The notes: generated from the sequence alone by a model not told the origin. Positions 8,188 to 16,723 are shown, counted from the first letter of the stretch. The stretch: 34,599 nt of DNA from Desulfobacteraceae bacterium (GCA_003599475.1 QZKK01000231.1:1-34599), one strand, 5' to 3'. Made by a program: numbers and translations.

Positions 8188-9732
8188 ATGAATACCACTT
8201 GGCTTCTTTCCTGGATTGTCTTCATGCCGCTGATCGGCATGGCGGCGGTGCTTTTCGTACCGCAGCGGTGGATCCGAGAAACCGCTTTCGGAGCGACGCT
8301 GGTCACCTTCGCGCTGACGCTTCTGACCTTTCCGCATTTCTGGGGGGCCCCGGAAATCGTTTTCGGAACCGACTATCAGCACGGCATCAAGCTGGCCAAC
8401 TTTTTGCCCTGGATCCACTCGGCGGGCTTCAACATCGATTATTTCCTGGGCATCGACGGAATCGGTTTCCCGCTGGTGATTCTGACCGCACTGATATCCT
8501 GCCTTGCCTGCCTGGCAAGCTGGAGCATCGCAAAAGGACAGCGCGGCTACTTCATGCTCTTCCTTCTCCTGGAGACAGGAATTCTCGGGGTCTTTACCGC
8601 ACTCGATTTCTTCCTCTTCTATGTCTTCTGGGAGCTGACGCTGCTTCCCATGTATTTTCTGATCGGCATCTGGGGAGGGGCGCGGAAGGAGTACGCGGCC
8701 ATCAAGTTCTTCCTCTATACGCTGGCCGGAAGCGTCCTGATGCTGATCGCCATGCTCTGGTTCTACTTTACCAGCAACTACCAGGGGGCCCACACCTTCA
8801 ACCTCATCCACCTGAGCCTCCCCGGGACGCTGCCTGACTTTGCCACCCACCAGGGCATGTGGATCACCTGTTTCATCCTGCTTTTTATCGCATTCGCCAT
8901 CAAGATCCCGGTCTTTCCGTTCCACACGTGGCTTCCCGATGCGCACGTGGAGGCTCCGACTGCAATCAGCATGATTCTTGCCGGACTCCTCCTGAAGATG
9001 GGCGGCTACGGGCTCTTGAGAATCAGCTATCCGATCCTGAACCAGGTCGGCGCTTTGGAGACCACCGCCTGGGTGATCGGTATCCTGGGGGTTATCAACA
9101 TCCTATACGGGGCCCTCTGCGCGCTTGCCCAGACCGATTTCAAGCGACTCGTGGCGTATTCCTCCATTTCTCATATGGGGTTTGTGCTGCTGGGGATCGC
9201 ACTTCTGACCGAGGGCGGTTTCCAGGGGGCCATGTTCCAGATGCTCTCCCACGGAATTACCAGCGCCGCCATGTTTTTCCTGGTCGGGGTCGTCTACGAA
9301 CGCGTTCATCACCGGGATATGACCCGGTTGGGGGGTCTGGCCTCGAAGATGCCGGTATATACGGGCCTTTCCATCTTGGGATTTTTCGCGGGGATGGGGC
9401 TTCCCGGGCTGGCCGGGTTCATCGGCGAGATCTATGTGCTGCTGGGGAGCTGGCAGTCGACGGTCATCGGGACCTTCGGAGCCAGGCTTCTGACCATACT
9501 GGCCGCTTCCGGAGCCGTGCTCACCGCAGGATACATCCTATGGGCCATTCAGCGGGTTTTCCTGGGCATGCCAAAACCGGAGTACGCGGGACTGCCGGAA
9601 ATCTCGACTCGGGAAGTCCAGGTGATGACCCCCATGGCGATCCTGTGCGTTGCCATGGGCGTTTTGCCCTGGCAGACGGTGCTGGTCTTCGTTCACGGAT
9701 CGCTCGATCATATCTTGAAGCTTGTAATATAG
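8188..9732 (+). CDS. nuoM: NADH-quinone oxidoreductase subunit M (antiporter-like)
   Basis: Middle proton-pumping subunit (514 aa, normal length). FYVFWELTLLPMYFLIGIWGG carries the conserved helix-5 glutamate. FAIKIPVFPFHTWLPDAHVEAPTAISMILAGLLLKMGGYG carries the conserved lysines and is typical of NuoM/ND4. RLVAYSSISHMGFVLLGIA follows. The protein is hydrophobic throughout, with short loops. A polar stretch of about 16 bases separates it from nuoL. Confidence 0.94.
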   Translation: MNTTWLLSWIVFMPLIGMAAVLFVPQRWIRETAFGATLVTFALTLLTFPHFWGAPEIVFGTDYQHGIKLANFLPWIHSAGFNIDYFLGIDGIGFPLVILTALISCLACLASWSIAKGQRGYFMLFLLLETGILGVFTALDFFLFYVFWELTLLPMYFLIGIWGGARKEYAAIKFFLYTLAGSVLMLIAMLWFYFTSNYQGAHTFNLIHLSLPGTLPDFATHQGMWITCFILLFIAFAIKIPVFPFHTWLPDAHVEAPTAISMILAGLLLKMGGYGLLRISYPILNQVGALETTAWVIGILGVINILYGALCALAQTDFKRLVAYSSISHMGFVLLGIALLTEGGFQGAMFQMLSHGITSAAMFFLVGVVYERVHHRDMTRLGGLASKMPVYTGLSILGFFAGMGLPGLAGFIGEIYVLLGSWQSTVIGTFGARLLTILAASGAVLTAGYILWAIQRVFLGMPKPEYAGLPEISTREVQVMTPMAILCVAMGVLPWQTVLVFVHGSLDHILKLVI

Positions 9733-9745
9733 GGGAGTACCTTCC

Positions 9746-11236
9746 TTGCTCACGACACCCACAACCACCGAACTCATGCAGATCTGGCCTGTTCTGCTGC
9801 AAACCGGAACCATCGGCGGCGTCTTGACCGCCGCGCTTGCCTTCCGGGGAAAGCGGCTGCAGCAGGTGCTTTCCGGTATTTTCGGACTCGGCGTCCTTCT
9901 GTCCGTCGCATCCGCCGCTTGGCTCTTCTCCAGAGCGGGCGAGAAGGCTGCAACGGGTGCCCCTTTTGCCGCCTCCATTTTCTCGGACAGCATCATCTTC
10001 GATCCGCTGTTTCTTTTCGTATGCATGCTGCTTTCGCTTTTTCTTTTCGGGGTATTCATCCTTTCCACCTCGCTTTGGCAGGTAAATACAGTGGAATGGC
10101 CGGTCTTCTGGTCGCTGCTTCTGGGAAGCCTGATCGGCATGATCCTGCTTTCTTCGACCCGGAACCTTCTTTTTTTCGCCATCGCATTCGAGCTGGCGTC
10201 GCTTCCTTCCTATATCCTGGTCGGCTTCCGCCGGAGCGACCCCAAGGCGGCGGAAGGGGCGACCAAGTATACCGTGTTCGGTGCGGTCTGCTCGGCGGTC
10301 ATGATCTATGCGATCTCGCTTCTCTACGGATTGACGGGCAGCCTCGATGTCCTGACCATTTCAAAGACGCTGGCATCGGGCCCCATTCAGACCACGACGA
10401 TTGTCGCACTGGTGGGGCTTCTGGTCGGAGTCGGTTTTAAGATCTCCCTGGTCCCGATGCACTTCTGGAGCCCGGACGCTTTCGAAGGCGCGGGCGCCGA
10501 TATTGCGGCATGGCTCAGTGTGGCCTCCAAATCCGCGGCCGTGATCGCCGTTGCGCGCTGGATTCAGATGCTTACGCTCGATGCGACCCCGGAGTTCAGC
10601 CGGTATCTGGTGCTCGCGATATCCGGGTTTGCCGTTCTGACCATGACCGTAGCCAATCTCTCCGCTTACTGGCAGAGCAGCGTCAAGCGGCTCCTGGCCT
10701 ATTCCTCGATCGCCCATGCGGGATATCTGACATGCGGTGCCGTTGTCCTCTCCGGAACAGCGGGCTTAAGCGCAATCGCAGCCTATGCAGCCGTCTACAT
10801 GCTGATGAACCTCGGAGCCTTTGCGGTCTGCGGCCTGGTGGAAAAGCAGACCGGTTCCGATCATATCCAGAGCTTTTCGGGACTCGGCCGCAAAAACCCG
10901 GTGCTTTCGGCCTTCATGATGTTTTTTCTCTTTTCCTTAGTCGGGCTCCCGCCGCTTGCGGGTTTTGCGGTCAAGTGGATTCTGATCTCGGCTCTCTGGG
11001 AAAGCCACCTGACTTTTCTGGTTGTCGCCGTGCTGGTCAATACGGTCTTAAGCCTCTTTTATTACATGCGGATTGCCCGCGCGATCTATTTCGATGCACA
11101 CGCCGATGCCGCCTACATCCCCGTTCCCGCACCCGTAAGCGCCCTTTTGACCGTATGCGCCGCGGGCCTGTTGTTCTCCTTTATCGGTTGGGGCATTCTG
11201 GACAGCTTTACCCGAAATCTCTTCGCCGCCCTATAG
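9746..11236 (+). CDS. nuoN: NADH-quinone oxidoreductase subunit N (antiporter-like)
   Basis: Proximal proton-pumping subunit (496 aa). LLFFAIAFELASLPSYILVGF has the helix-5 Glu, GVGFKISLVPMHFWSPDAFEGAG the helix-7 Lys, and KRLLAYSSIAHAGYL follows. The start appears to be TTG at 9746, because AGGGGAG lies at 9731-9737, eight bases before it. The next in-frame ATG at 9776 has no ribosome-binding site. This is the last nuo gene; no nuoE, nuoF or nuoG follows. Confidence 0.93.
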   Translation: MLTTPTTTELMQIWPVLLQTGTIGGVLTAALAFRGKRLQQVLSGIFGLGVLLSVASAAWLFSRAGEKAATGAPFAASIFSDSIIFDPLFLFVCMLLSLFLFGVFILSTSLWQVNTVEWPVFWSLLLGSLIGMILLSSTRNLLFFAIAFELASLPSYILVGFRRSDPKAAEGATKYTVFGAVCSAVMIYAISLLYGLTGSLDVLTISKTLASGPIQTTTIVALVGLLVGVGFKISLVPMHFWSPDAFEGAGADIAAWLSVASKSAAVIAVARWIQMLTLDATPEFSRYLVLAISGFAVLTMTVANLSAYWQSSVKRLLAYSSIAHAGYLTCGAVVLSGTAGLSAIAAYAAVYMLMNLGAFAVCGLVEKQTGSDHIQSFSGLGRKNPVLSAFMMFFLFSLVGLPPLAGFAVKWILISALWESHLTFLVVAVLVNTVLSLFYYMRIARAIYFDAHADAAYIPVPAPVSALLTVCAAGLLFSFIGWGILDSFTRNLFAAL

Positions 11237-11345
11237 CCCCCTTCAATCGGATGGTATCGAAGATGCCGAAGCATACGATTCTTCAAACCTGTTTTCCATC
11301 GGAAATCGGACCGCAAAAGACTGCCTGACCGACAGGATATGGGGG

Positions 11346-11855
11346 ATGGGATCTATGAACTCGCCCTGCATTCGTTGCGCCGCAGACGGCCGGTCCTGTT
11401 GCGTCGGGGTTCAAATCTATCTTACGATCGGCGATGTCGCAAGAATCGCCCGTTTTCGGGGGCAGGAGGATTTTACGGTCTTTGCGCTTGCAACCGCCGA
11501 GTACGCGGATGGAGGCGGCGATCCGTATTGGGCTGCCCTTGTCCTGTCGCCGGACGGCTTCCGCAGGGTGATGCGAACCGATCTGTTGCGGCGATGCTTC
11601 TTCCTGGGGGAGGCCGGCTGCAGCTTGCCGGTCGAAGTACGCCCGTTGCTCTGCCTCCTCTACCCATACGAGTTCGACGGCGATGGGATCAAAGGGATCA
11701 GCCGGGATTGCCCCGTTTTCTGCTTACCGGGACGACAGGAGGTTCTCGATCGGATCGGAATGCCGCTTTCAAAGGCCGAAGAATGGCACCGCCGGCTCTA
11801 TGCCGAAATCCGAAGCGAACGGTCGGCCGGGATCCCTTTTGTGAAAGCGAGCTGA
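11346..11855 (+). CDS. YkgJ-family cysteine-cluster protein
   Basis: A 169-aa soluble protein with the cysteine pattern of the YkgJ/UPF0153 family, whose members are thought to bind zinc or iron: CIRCAADGRSCCVGV at the N-terminus, then CFFLGEAGCSLPVEVRPLLCLLYPYEF, then DCPVFC. Start codons at 11346 and 11355 are both possible; GGGGATGGG precedes 11355. It lies 110 bases after nuoN on the same strand and may be read through from the nuo operon. The exact role of the family is unknown. Confidence 0.75.
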   Translation: MGSMNSPCIRCAADGRSCCVGVQIYLTIGDVARIARFRGQEDFTVFALATAEYADGGGDPYWAALVLSPDGFRRVMRTDLLRRCFFLGEAGCSLPVEVRPLLCLLYPYEFDGDGIKGISRDCPVFCLPGRQEVLDRIGMPLSKAEEWHRRLYAEIRSERSAGIPFVKAS

Positions 11856-11918
11856 TGAAACGGATAGATCATGCCCTCTTTCCCTCCAATCTCTTCCCTG
11901 CCCCTCCGCGCGATTATT

Positions 11919-11949
11919 TTCGTGTCTTTCGTGCTTTTCGTGGTTAAAA
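11919..11949. repeat. Single copy of a CCACGAAA..CACGAAA repeat
   Basis: Read on the minus strand, the stretch consists of three successive units of CCACGAAA / GCACGAAA / GACACGAAA form. It resembles the arms of the inverted repeat at 3700-3781. The stop codon of the minus-strand VWA coding region (11944-11946) falls inside it, so the repeat abuts or has replaced the original gene end. Confidence 0.55.
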
Positions 11950-12795
11950 TGCGGTCACAAACTCGATGACATCTCTTGCCTTGATCCGGTTGAGGTGGTG
12001 GTAGACGCCTTTGAGGGCTTGGGCGACCCGCAGCATTTCGCCGGGTTTTTCCCAGGACCGCTTTGTATCGATTACGATGGAATGGATCCTTTCTTTACCG
12101 ATTCTTTGAGCGGCCCGGAGCAGTTCTTCTTCGACTTCCCGGTATTTGAGCCCCGGATCGTGCGGCACATTGGCCTCCCCGTCGGATAGGATCACCAGCA
12201 GTGGTTTGATTTTGGGATCCTTTATCCGCTCGGTTTTAACGATCCGCCATGCCTTTATCAATCCGTCTGCAAGCGGGGTTGCCCCTCCTGTCGGAAGCGC
12301 CTTGAGACGCGACCGGGCCAATGAGATGCTCGAAGTCGGCTGCAGAACGAGTTCGGCGGATTCATCCCGGAAGGCGACCAGCGCAACCCGATGCCTTCCG
12401 AGGTGCGCCTTGGAAAGGATGGCCAAAACGGCTCCCTTGGCAGCCTGCATTCTCGCAAAGGCGCCCTGCCCCATCGAATCGGAAGAATCCACCACAAAGA
12501 CGATCAGTTTCTTTACGGGCCGTTTGAACAGTTTCTTATGAAGATCACAGGATGAGATGGTGAAGGCTTCGGAAGTCTTGCAGAGCCCCTTTCGAATCAG
12601 GGCGGCACGCAATGTGGAATCGACGGCGACATGAAAGATGTTTTCGCCTTCTTTCACCGGTACGGCTTTGAAATATCTGCCCGGTCCTGAGAAAGCACCG
12701 GTTTGCGAAAGCCTCCCCTCGAATTTCCCCCCGGTCTTGAGCCGCTCGAGATCGATATCGTCGACGCAGATCCGTTCATCGGCATCGAATAGAGT
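11944..12795 (-). CDS. VWA half of a ChlD/BchD-like chelatase subunit, entered by -1 frameshift
   Basis: This frame continues the preceding AAA+ region. Read from the A-run at 12795 it gives 283 aa beginning [20 protein letters not shown] and [19 protein letters not shown], exactly the linker expected in this family, followed by the VWA domain. The metal-ion adhesion site is present: DSSDS (DxSxS) in [14 protein letters not shown], the Thr in [12 protein letters not shown], and the Asp in [13 protein letters not shown] at 12657 (VKEGENIF) is the first in-frame start and could give a stand-alone 237-aa protein, but it would cut off the linker and has no obvious ribosome-binding site. The frameshifted product with the upstream region would be 676 aa, the usual length of ChlD-like proteins used with CobN or BchH. 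The partner large subunit is not in the window. Confidence 0.8.
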   Translation of the reverse strand, partial: TLFDADERICVDDIDLERLKTGGKFEGRLSQTGAFSGPGRYFKAVPVKEGENIFHVAVDSTLRAALIRKGLCKTSEAFTISSCDLHKKLFKRPVKKLIVFVVDSSDSMGQGAFARMQAAKGAVLAILSKAHLGRHRVALVAFRDESAELVLQPTSSISLARSRLKALPTGGATPLADGLIKAWRIVKTERIKDPKIKPLLVILSDGEANVPHDPGLKYREVEEELLRAAQRIGKERIHSIVIDTKRSWEKPGEMLRVAQALKGVYHHLNRIKARDVIEFVTAF

Positions 12796-13973
12796 TTTTT
12801 TTTCTCCTCGATCAGCGAAAAGATCATATCCGTGCTGGAGGCGGCCACATGCCCCGGCACCTGGGTGGGGACTTCATACCAGCAGTCAAGGTTCACATCC
12901 CTGTTGGCCTCGTCGCTTCCCGCAGCTTTTGAGGCGGGCCGGTCGTCTGCAATTCTTGAGATCGCTTCTTCGAGTTTCTCATCCAGCTTTTCTGCAGTCG
13001 AAAAGTCAGCCCCGGAGACGCGGTGGGGAAGCGTAAACCTGGCGGCTTCCAAAACATGTTCTTTTTCGATTCGATCTTTTTCAAGAATCGCCGCCAGCGC
13101 CCTGGCGGCCTTTAAGATGATGATGTCCGACCGGTGCCCCTGGACTCCCGCCTCAAGAGACAGCCGAACCGCAAGCGCAATCATCGCATCCGGCACCTGG
13201 ACGCCGCAAAGGCATTTGCGCGCCTGAGCGATCAGTTTTTTAAGGATGTCTTCCGAGACGGCCCAATTCTTAAGAAGCCTTTCGGGGTCCCGGTCAAACT
13301 CGAGTCTCTGCCGCACGATCTCCCTGCGCATTTCGGGGTCCGGCAGGCTCCGGACGGTGAGGGTGAGCCCGAATCGATCCAGGAACTGGGGCCGAAGGTC
13401 GCCTTCCTCCGGGTTCATCGTACCCACCAGCATGAACCGGGCCGGATGGGTGTGCGAGATCCCTTCCCTTTCGACGATATTGACACCCGATGCCGCGGCA
13501 TCCAGCAGGATATCCACCAGATGATCGTCCAGCAGGTTGACTTCATCCACATACAGGATGCCCCGGTTTGCAGCCGCCAGAAGCCCCGGATCGAATCTGC
13601 GTTCGCCCGTTTTCAACGCATGCTCCACATGGAGGGTGCCGACCACCCGGTCTTCGGTCGCACTCAACGGCAGTTCCACGATGGGCAGGGTCCGCCTGGA
13701 AAGAGGCAGGTTTTCTCCTCCGGAGGCTCTCTCAAGGCATGACGCACACATATTGGATGGATCATTCCCCGGACAGTGGAACGGGCAGTCGGAAACCGCT
13801 TCGATTTCCGGCAGGAGATGGGAGAGTGCTCTTACGGCCGTCGATTTGCCAGTTCCCTTTTGCCCGCTGATCAGCACCCCGCCGATTCCTGGGTCCACCG
13901 CATTGAGCAGCAGCGCGGTTTTCATTTTTTCCTGCCCCACGATGGCGGAAAACGGATATGAATATCGCTTCAT
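12654..13973 (-). CDS. AAA+ ChlI/BchI-like chelatase subunit (zero-frame product)
   Basis: The 439-aa zero-frame product is an AAA+ ATPase of the magnesium/cobalt chelatase family. Walker [10 protein letters not shown] is at 37-45; a cysteine cluster [18 protein letters not shown] (62-79) is typical of this subgroup. Walker B is [12 protein letters not shown] (near 139-150) and sensor 1 is VGTMNPEEG. The first 393 residues are well formed. The last 46 ([11 protein letters not shown]...SKPYR) are low-complexity and look like out-of-frame translation of the ChlD linker. In this frame the protein therefore resembles a small (I-type) subunit; after a -1 shift at the A-run it becomes the medium (D-type) subunit. 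The start ATG has only a weak AAGAA upstream. The gene is divergent from the VIT1-like gene. Confidence 0.85.
   Translation of the reverse strand: MKRYSYPFSAIVGQEKMKTALLLNAVDPGIGGVLISGQKGTGKSTAVRALSHLLPEIEAVSDCPFHCPGNDPSNMCASCLERASGGENLPLSRRTLPIVELPLSATEDRVVGTLHVEHALKTGERRFDPGLLAAANRGILYVDEVNLLDDHLVDILLDAAASGVNIVEREGISHTHPARFMLVGTMNPEEGDLRPQFLDRFGLTLTVRSLPDPEMRREIVRQRLEFDRDPERLLKNWAVSEDILKKLIAQARKCLCGVQVPDAMIALAVRLSLEAGVQGHRSDIIILKAARALAAILEKDRIEKEHVLEAARFTLPHRVSGADFSTAEKLDEKLEEAISRIADDRPASKAAGSDEANRDVNLDCWYEVPTQVPGHVAASSTDMIFSLIEEKKKLYSMPMNGSASTISISSGSRPGGNSRGGFRKPVLSQDRADISKPYR
12795..12809 (-). promoter_or_regulatory. Probable -1 frameshift site (A-run preceded by GAGGAG)
   Basis: On the minus strand nine A's (12803 to 12795) follow directly after GAGGAG (12809-12804). 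In zero frame the codons are GAG GAG AAA AAA AAA CTC, so an A AAA AAA heptamer is correctly phased for tandem -1 slippage. A -1 slip restores the family's conserved linker and VWA domain, giving 393 + 283 = 676 aa. GAGGAG resembles a Shine-Dalgarno sequence but is closer to the slip site than the 10-14 bases usual for -1 stimulation. No strong downstream stem was recognised by eye. Confidence 0.65.
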
Positions 13974-14040
13974 CGATTCTTAAGAAACCTCGTCGCTTCA
14001 AATTTGCTCAGGCAGTCTGCACAACTGCGCCGGCCGGTCA

Positions 14041-14069
14041 AACTAACCCACTTCCTTCGAAACTGTCAA
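14041..14069 (-). promoter_or_regulatory. Possible promoter of the chelatase gene
   Basis: On the minus strand a perfect TTGACA lies at 14069-14064. Seventeen bases further on is TTAGTT (14046-14041), a weak -10. It is 68 bases upstream of the ATG at 13973. Confidence 0.3.
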
Positions 14070-14080
14070 GCACGCTCTGG

Positions 14081-14104
14081 ATCCGATCTGAAATCCGATC
14101 TGAA
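14081..14104. repeat. Perfect 12-bp tandem repeat between divergent promoters
   Basis: ATCCGATCTGAA occurs twice back to back (14081-14092 and 14093-14104), between the possible chelatase promoter and the VIT1-like gene's promoter and 14 bases upstream of the latter's -35. The position would suit a regulator-binding site; no known operator is recognised. Confidence 0.5.
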
Positions 14105-14118
14105 ATTGGGGCAGTGTG

Positions 14119-14147
14119 TTGATTTCATCGCGTATCCTTCCTACAAT
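14119..14147 (+). promoter_or_regulatory. Promoter of the ferritin-like/VIT1 gene
   Basis: TTGATT at 14119-14124, a spacer of 17, and TACAAT at 14142-14147 form a good sigma-70-type promoter. It is 79 bases upstream of the ATG at 14227, leaving a leader of about 70 bases. Confidence 0.55.
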
Positions 14148-14226
14148 GGAATCACCTCATCGACTGGGAGATTCCGACCCGTCTTTGGGCAGCTTTAAAA
14201 AACCGACTGCCTGGAAGGAAAAAAGG

Positions 14227-15099
14227 ATGCCCATCACAGGGGAGCTGAAAGAGCGTCTCATTGAATATCAGCGCAATGAGATCACCGAATCCCGGATCTA
14301 CCGAAGACTGGCCCGGACGATCGAGGGGTCCGAAAACAGGCGCATCCTGGAAAAGATCGCCGAAGACGAGCTCGGACACTATCGCATCTGGCGCACCTAT
14401 ACCCATTGCGAGGTCGAGCCCAAAAAGCTCAAGGTCTGGGGCTATTATCTGATCAGCCGCATCTTCGGCTTCACCTTCGGCATCAAGCTCATGGAGGGAG
14501 GAGAAGAGCAGGCTCAGAAAAAATACGGACAAATCCCCAAGGAGGTGAAGGAGGCGGACTCGATCGCCCGGGATGAAAACGAACACGAGAATGCCTTAAT
14601 TGCAATGCTGGATGAGGAGCGGCTGCGCTATATCGGATCGGTCGTATTGGGATTAAACGATGCGCTGGTGGAGCTGACCGGCGCCCTGGCCGGCTTCACG
14701 CTGGCTTTTCAGGAAACAAGGCTCGTTGCCTTGACCGGCTCGATCACCGGCATCGCGGCGGCCCTCTCCATGGGAGCATCGGAATATCTTTCTACGAAAT
14801 CGGAGGAGTCCGTCAAAGGCCCGATAAAGGCGGCCGTCTATACCGGATGCGCCTACGTCGTGGCGGTGGTCGTTCTGATTCTCCCTTACCTGGTCATCGA
14901 CCATCTCTACGCCAGCCTGCTCTGCTCGCTGGCCGCTGCGGTTTCTCTCATCGCCCTTTTCAACTACTACATCTCCGTTGCCAAGGGGGTTCCGTTCCGG
15001 AGGCGCTTTTTCGAAATGAGCGGCATAAGCCTCGGCGTCGCAGCCGTAAGCTTTCTATCCGGATATCTCCTCCGTAGCTGGCTGGGGGTCGACGTTTAA
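14227..15099 (+). CDS. Ferritin-like domain fused to VIT1/CCC1-type transporter (MbfA-like)
   Basis: A 290-aa membrane protein. The N-terminal ~130 residues form a ferritin-like (rubrerythrin-type) helical domain with metal-binding motifs: E21, E48-LG-H51 (AEDELGHY) and E117-NE-H120 (RDENEHENAL). The C-terminal half is a VIT1/CCC1 transporter with the hallmark VVLGLNDALVELTGALAGF and about five membrane helices. Proteins of this build (MbfA and relatives) export or sequester iron or manganese and protect against metal and oxidative stress; the substrate here is inferred. The frame opens at 14116, but ATG 14227 has AAGGAAAAAAGG upstream and follows a promoter. It is divergent from the chelatase gene, and its stop overlaps the end of the cupin gene by four bases. 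Confidence 0.85.
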   Translation: MPITGELKERLIEYQRNEITESRIYRRLARTIEGSENRRILEKIAEDELGHYRIWRTYTHCEVEPKKLKVWGYYLISRIFGFTFGIKLMEGGEEQAQKKYGQIPKEVKEADSIARDENEHENALIAMLDEERLRYIGSVVLGLNDALVELTGALAGFTLAFQETRLVALTGSITGIAAALSMGASEYLSTKSEESVKGPIKAAVYTGCAYVVAVVVLILPYLVIDHLYASLLCSLAAAVSLIALFNYYISVAKGVPFRRRFFEMSGISLGVAAVSFLSGYLLRSWLGVDV

Positions 15100-15425
15100 T
15101 CCACGATAAACAGGGTCGCTCCTGCCTTTGTCCCCGATCGATGGGCCTCCGCATGATCGGCAACCTGATAACTCATACCGGGTTTTAGAACGAACCGGCG
15201 GCCGTCCGCCAGTTCGGTTTCGAGCTCACCCTCCAGGCAAAGCAGGACATGCCCTTTTTCACACCAGTGGTCGGCCAGGTATCCGGGGGTATATTCGACC
15301 ATTCGCACGCGGATGTCCCCGAAGTTTTGGGTCCTCCAGAAGGCTTTTCCCTTCTCCCCGGTATGTTCCGTACGTTCCACCCGACTCCAGTCTGTTGTCT
15401 CGAAAGGGATGTTCGACATTTTCAT
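15096..15425 (-). CDS. DHCW-motif cupin-fold protein
   Basis: Small (109 aa) single-domain cupin. FRT-type body with EYTPGYLADHWCEKGHVLLCLEGELETEL and PGMSYQVADHAEAHRSGTKAGATLFIVD matches the DHCW family closely. The DHWC segment is the namesake motif, and His/Glu residues could bind a metal. The function of the family is unknown. The ATG at 15425 is preferred over 15452 because AGGAGA lies just upstream. It follows the amidohydrolase gene by 62 bases on the same strand and may be the last gene of the transport operon. Its stop overlaps that of the convergent VIT1-like gene. Confidence 0.8.
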   Translation of the reverse strand: MKMSNIPFETTDWSRVERTEHTGEKGKAFWRTQNFGDIRVRMVEYTPGYLADHWCEKGHVLLCLEGELETELADGRRFVLKPGMSYQVADHAEAHRSGTKAGATLFIVD

Positions 15426-15487
15426 TGTTTTTCTCCTGAAACCGAGCAACACGCATCATTTTTTCGATACCCGTGTCCTGGAGATCA

Positions 15488-16723
15488 TCAATAGGCCAGC
15501 TGATACAATGCCGCGGCCAGGATTTCGATCCCTTTGAGGGCATCTTCTTCTGAAGTATACTCCTCCGGGCAATGGCTGCGGCCCTCCCGGCTGGGGACAA
15601 AGATCATGGCTGTCGGGCAGCGTTGGGCAAATATCTGAGCGTCGTGACCGGCCGCGCTCACCATAAGCTTATAGGAAGCTCCTTGTCTCCGGGCTGCCTG
15701 CTCAAGGATCTTTACGATTTCCGGATTCATGGGGATCCCCGGGATTTCAAGGATCGGATCCATCCGGATCTCCAGTTTTTCTCTCTCTGCGATCCGACGG
15801 CAGAGATCCTGGATCTCCTGGTTGAGCTTCTCTTTGATGGAGGCTTCCGGATGTCGAAGATCCAAGGTAAATTCCACGCGTTCGGGAATAATCGCAATGG
15901 CTCCCGGAAAGACATGGACGGTTCCGATGGTGGCAACCGCAGGTCGCCCGGCCTCGCGGGCAATCCGGTCGATCCCCAACGCCATTTCGGCAAACGCAGT
16001 CAGGGCATCCCTGCGCAGATCCATGGGGGTTGTTCCTGCATGGTTGCTCTGACCGATGACCTCGAACTTCGAGTGGGTGATCCCGGTAATGGCATGGACC
16101 ACTCCGATGGCAATTCCTTCGGATTCGAGGATCTTTCCCTGCTCCACATGAAGCTCTACAAAAGCCCCGATGTCCTCTCTCCTGGCCGCAGGGATTGCAG
16201 TAGGGTCATAGCCCCGTTCCCTCATCGCTTGCCCGATTGAGATTCCTTCGGGGTCCTTGATCCGATCCGGTTCCGCTTCTCCAATTTTCCCGAGGATTGC
16301 CCGGGTGCCCCAGAAGTTGCCGCTGAACCGGCTGCTCTCCTCCTGGCAGGTGGCAACCACTTCGATCGATTTTCGAGGCTTTGGGAAGGTCTCTTTCAAG
16401 GCGCGAACAGCCATAAGGCCCGCAATGATTCCAAGAGCCCCATCATACTTTCCGCCCCTTTTAACCGTATCGAGATGGGATCCGGTCAGGATGACCCCCG
16501 GTTCCCGCCCGGACAGCCTGCCGAAGAGATTCCCTACTGCATCTTCCCTGACTTCAAGCCCGATCTCATCCATCCACTGCCGCACCCGGTTCTTTGCTTC
16601 ATCCCACTGCCTCGAATAAACCGGACGAAAGCAGCCTCCCTCCGGAAGGGCTCCATGTCGACCTAAATCCTCGACATATCGGGATAGTAATACCGGATCG
16701 AGCGGGAAAACCAGTTTTTCCAA
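15488..16723 (-). CDS. M20-family amidohydrolase (allantoate amidohydrolase / N-carbamoyl-amino-acid hydrolase type)
   Basis: Cytoplasmic dinuclear-metal hydrolase that cleaves amide or carbamoyl groups from small nitrogen compounds. Numbered from the TTG at 16723 (411 aa), metal ligands are visible at H83 (GSHLDTV), D94 (GGKYDGALG), E129 (CQEESSRF), H192 (ELHVEQG) and H384 (SHCPEEYTS). The dimerisation lid SNHAGTTPM is present, with its substrate-contacting residues. The frame also has a TTG at 16750 overlapping the ATPase stop, but AGAGGAGGAAC precedes the TTG at 16723, so this is the better start. The exact substrate (allantoate, N-carbamoyl-beta-alanine, N-carbamoyl-L-amino acid) cannot be told from sequence. 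It is in the ABC operon and probably hydrolyses its imported substrate. Confidence 0.85.
   Translation of the reverse strand: MEKLVFPLDPVLLSRYVEDLGRHGALPEGGCFRPVYSRQWDEAKNRVRQWMDEIGLEVREDAVGNLFGRLSGREPGVILTGSHLDTVKRGGKYDGALGIIAGLMAVRALKETFPKPRKSIEVVATCQEESSRFSGNFWGTRAILGKIGEAEPDRIKDPEGISIGQAMRERGYDPTAIPAARREDIGAFVELHVEQGKILESEGIAIGVVHAITGITHSKFEVIGQSNHAGTTPMDLRRDALTAFAEMALGIDRIAREAGRPAVATIGTVHVFPGAIAIIPERVEFTLDLRHPEASIKEKLNQEIQDLCRRIAEREKLEIRMDPILEIPGIPMNPEIVKILEQAARRQGASYKLMVSAAGHDAQIFAQRCPTAMIFVPSREGRSHCPEEYTSEEDALKGIEILAAALYQLAY

Noticed and set aside
7786..8946. A 386-codon minus-strand frame opposite nuoL/nuoM
   Set aside because: Highly charged shadow of membrane-protein genes; no domain.
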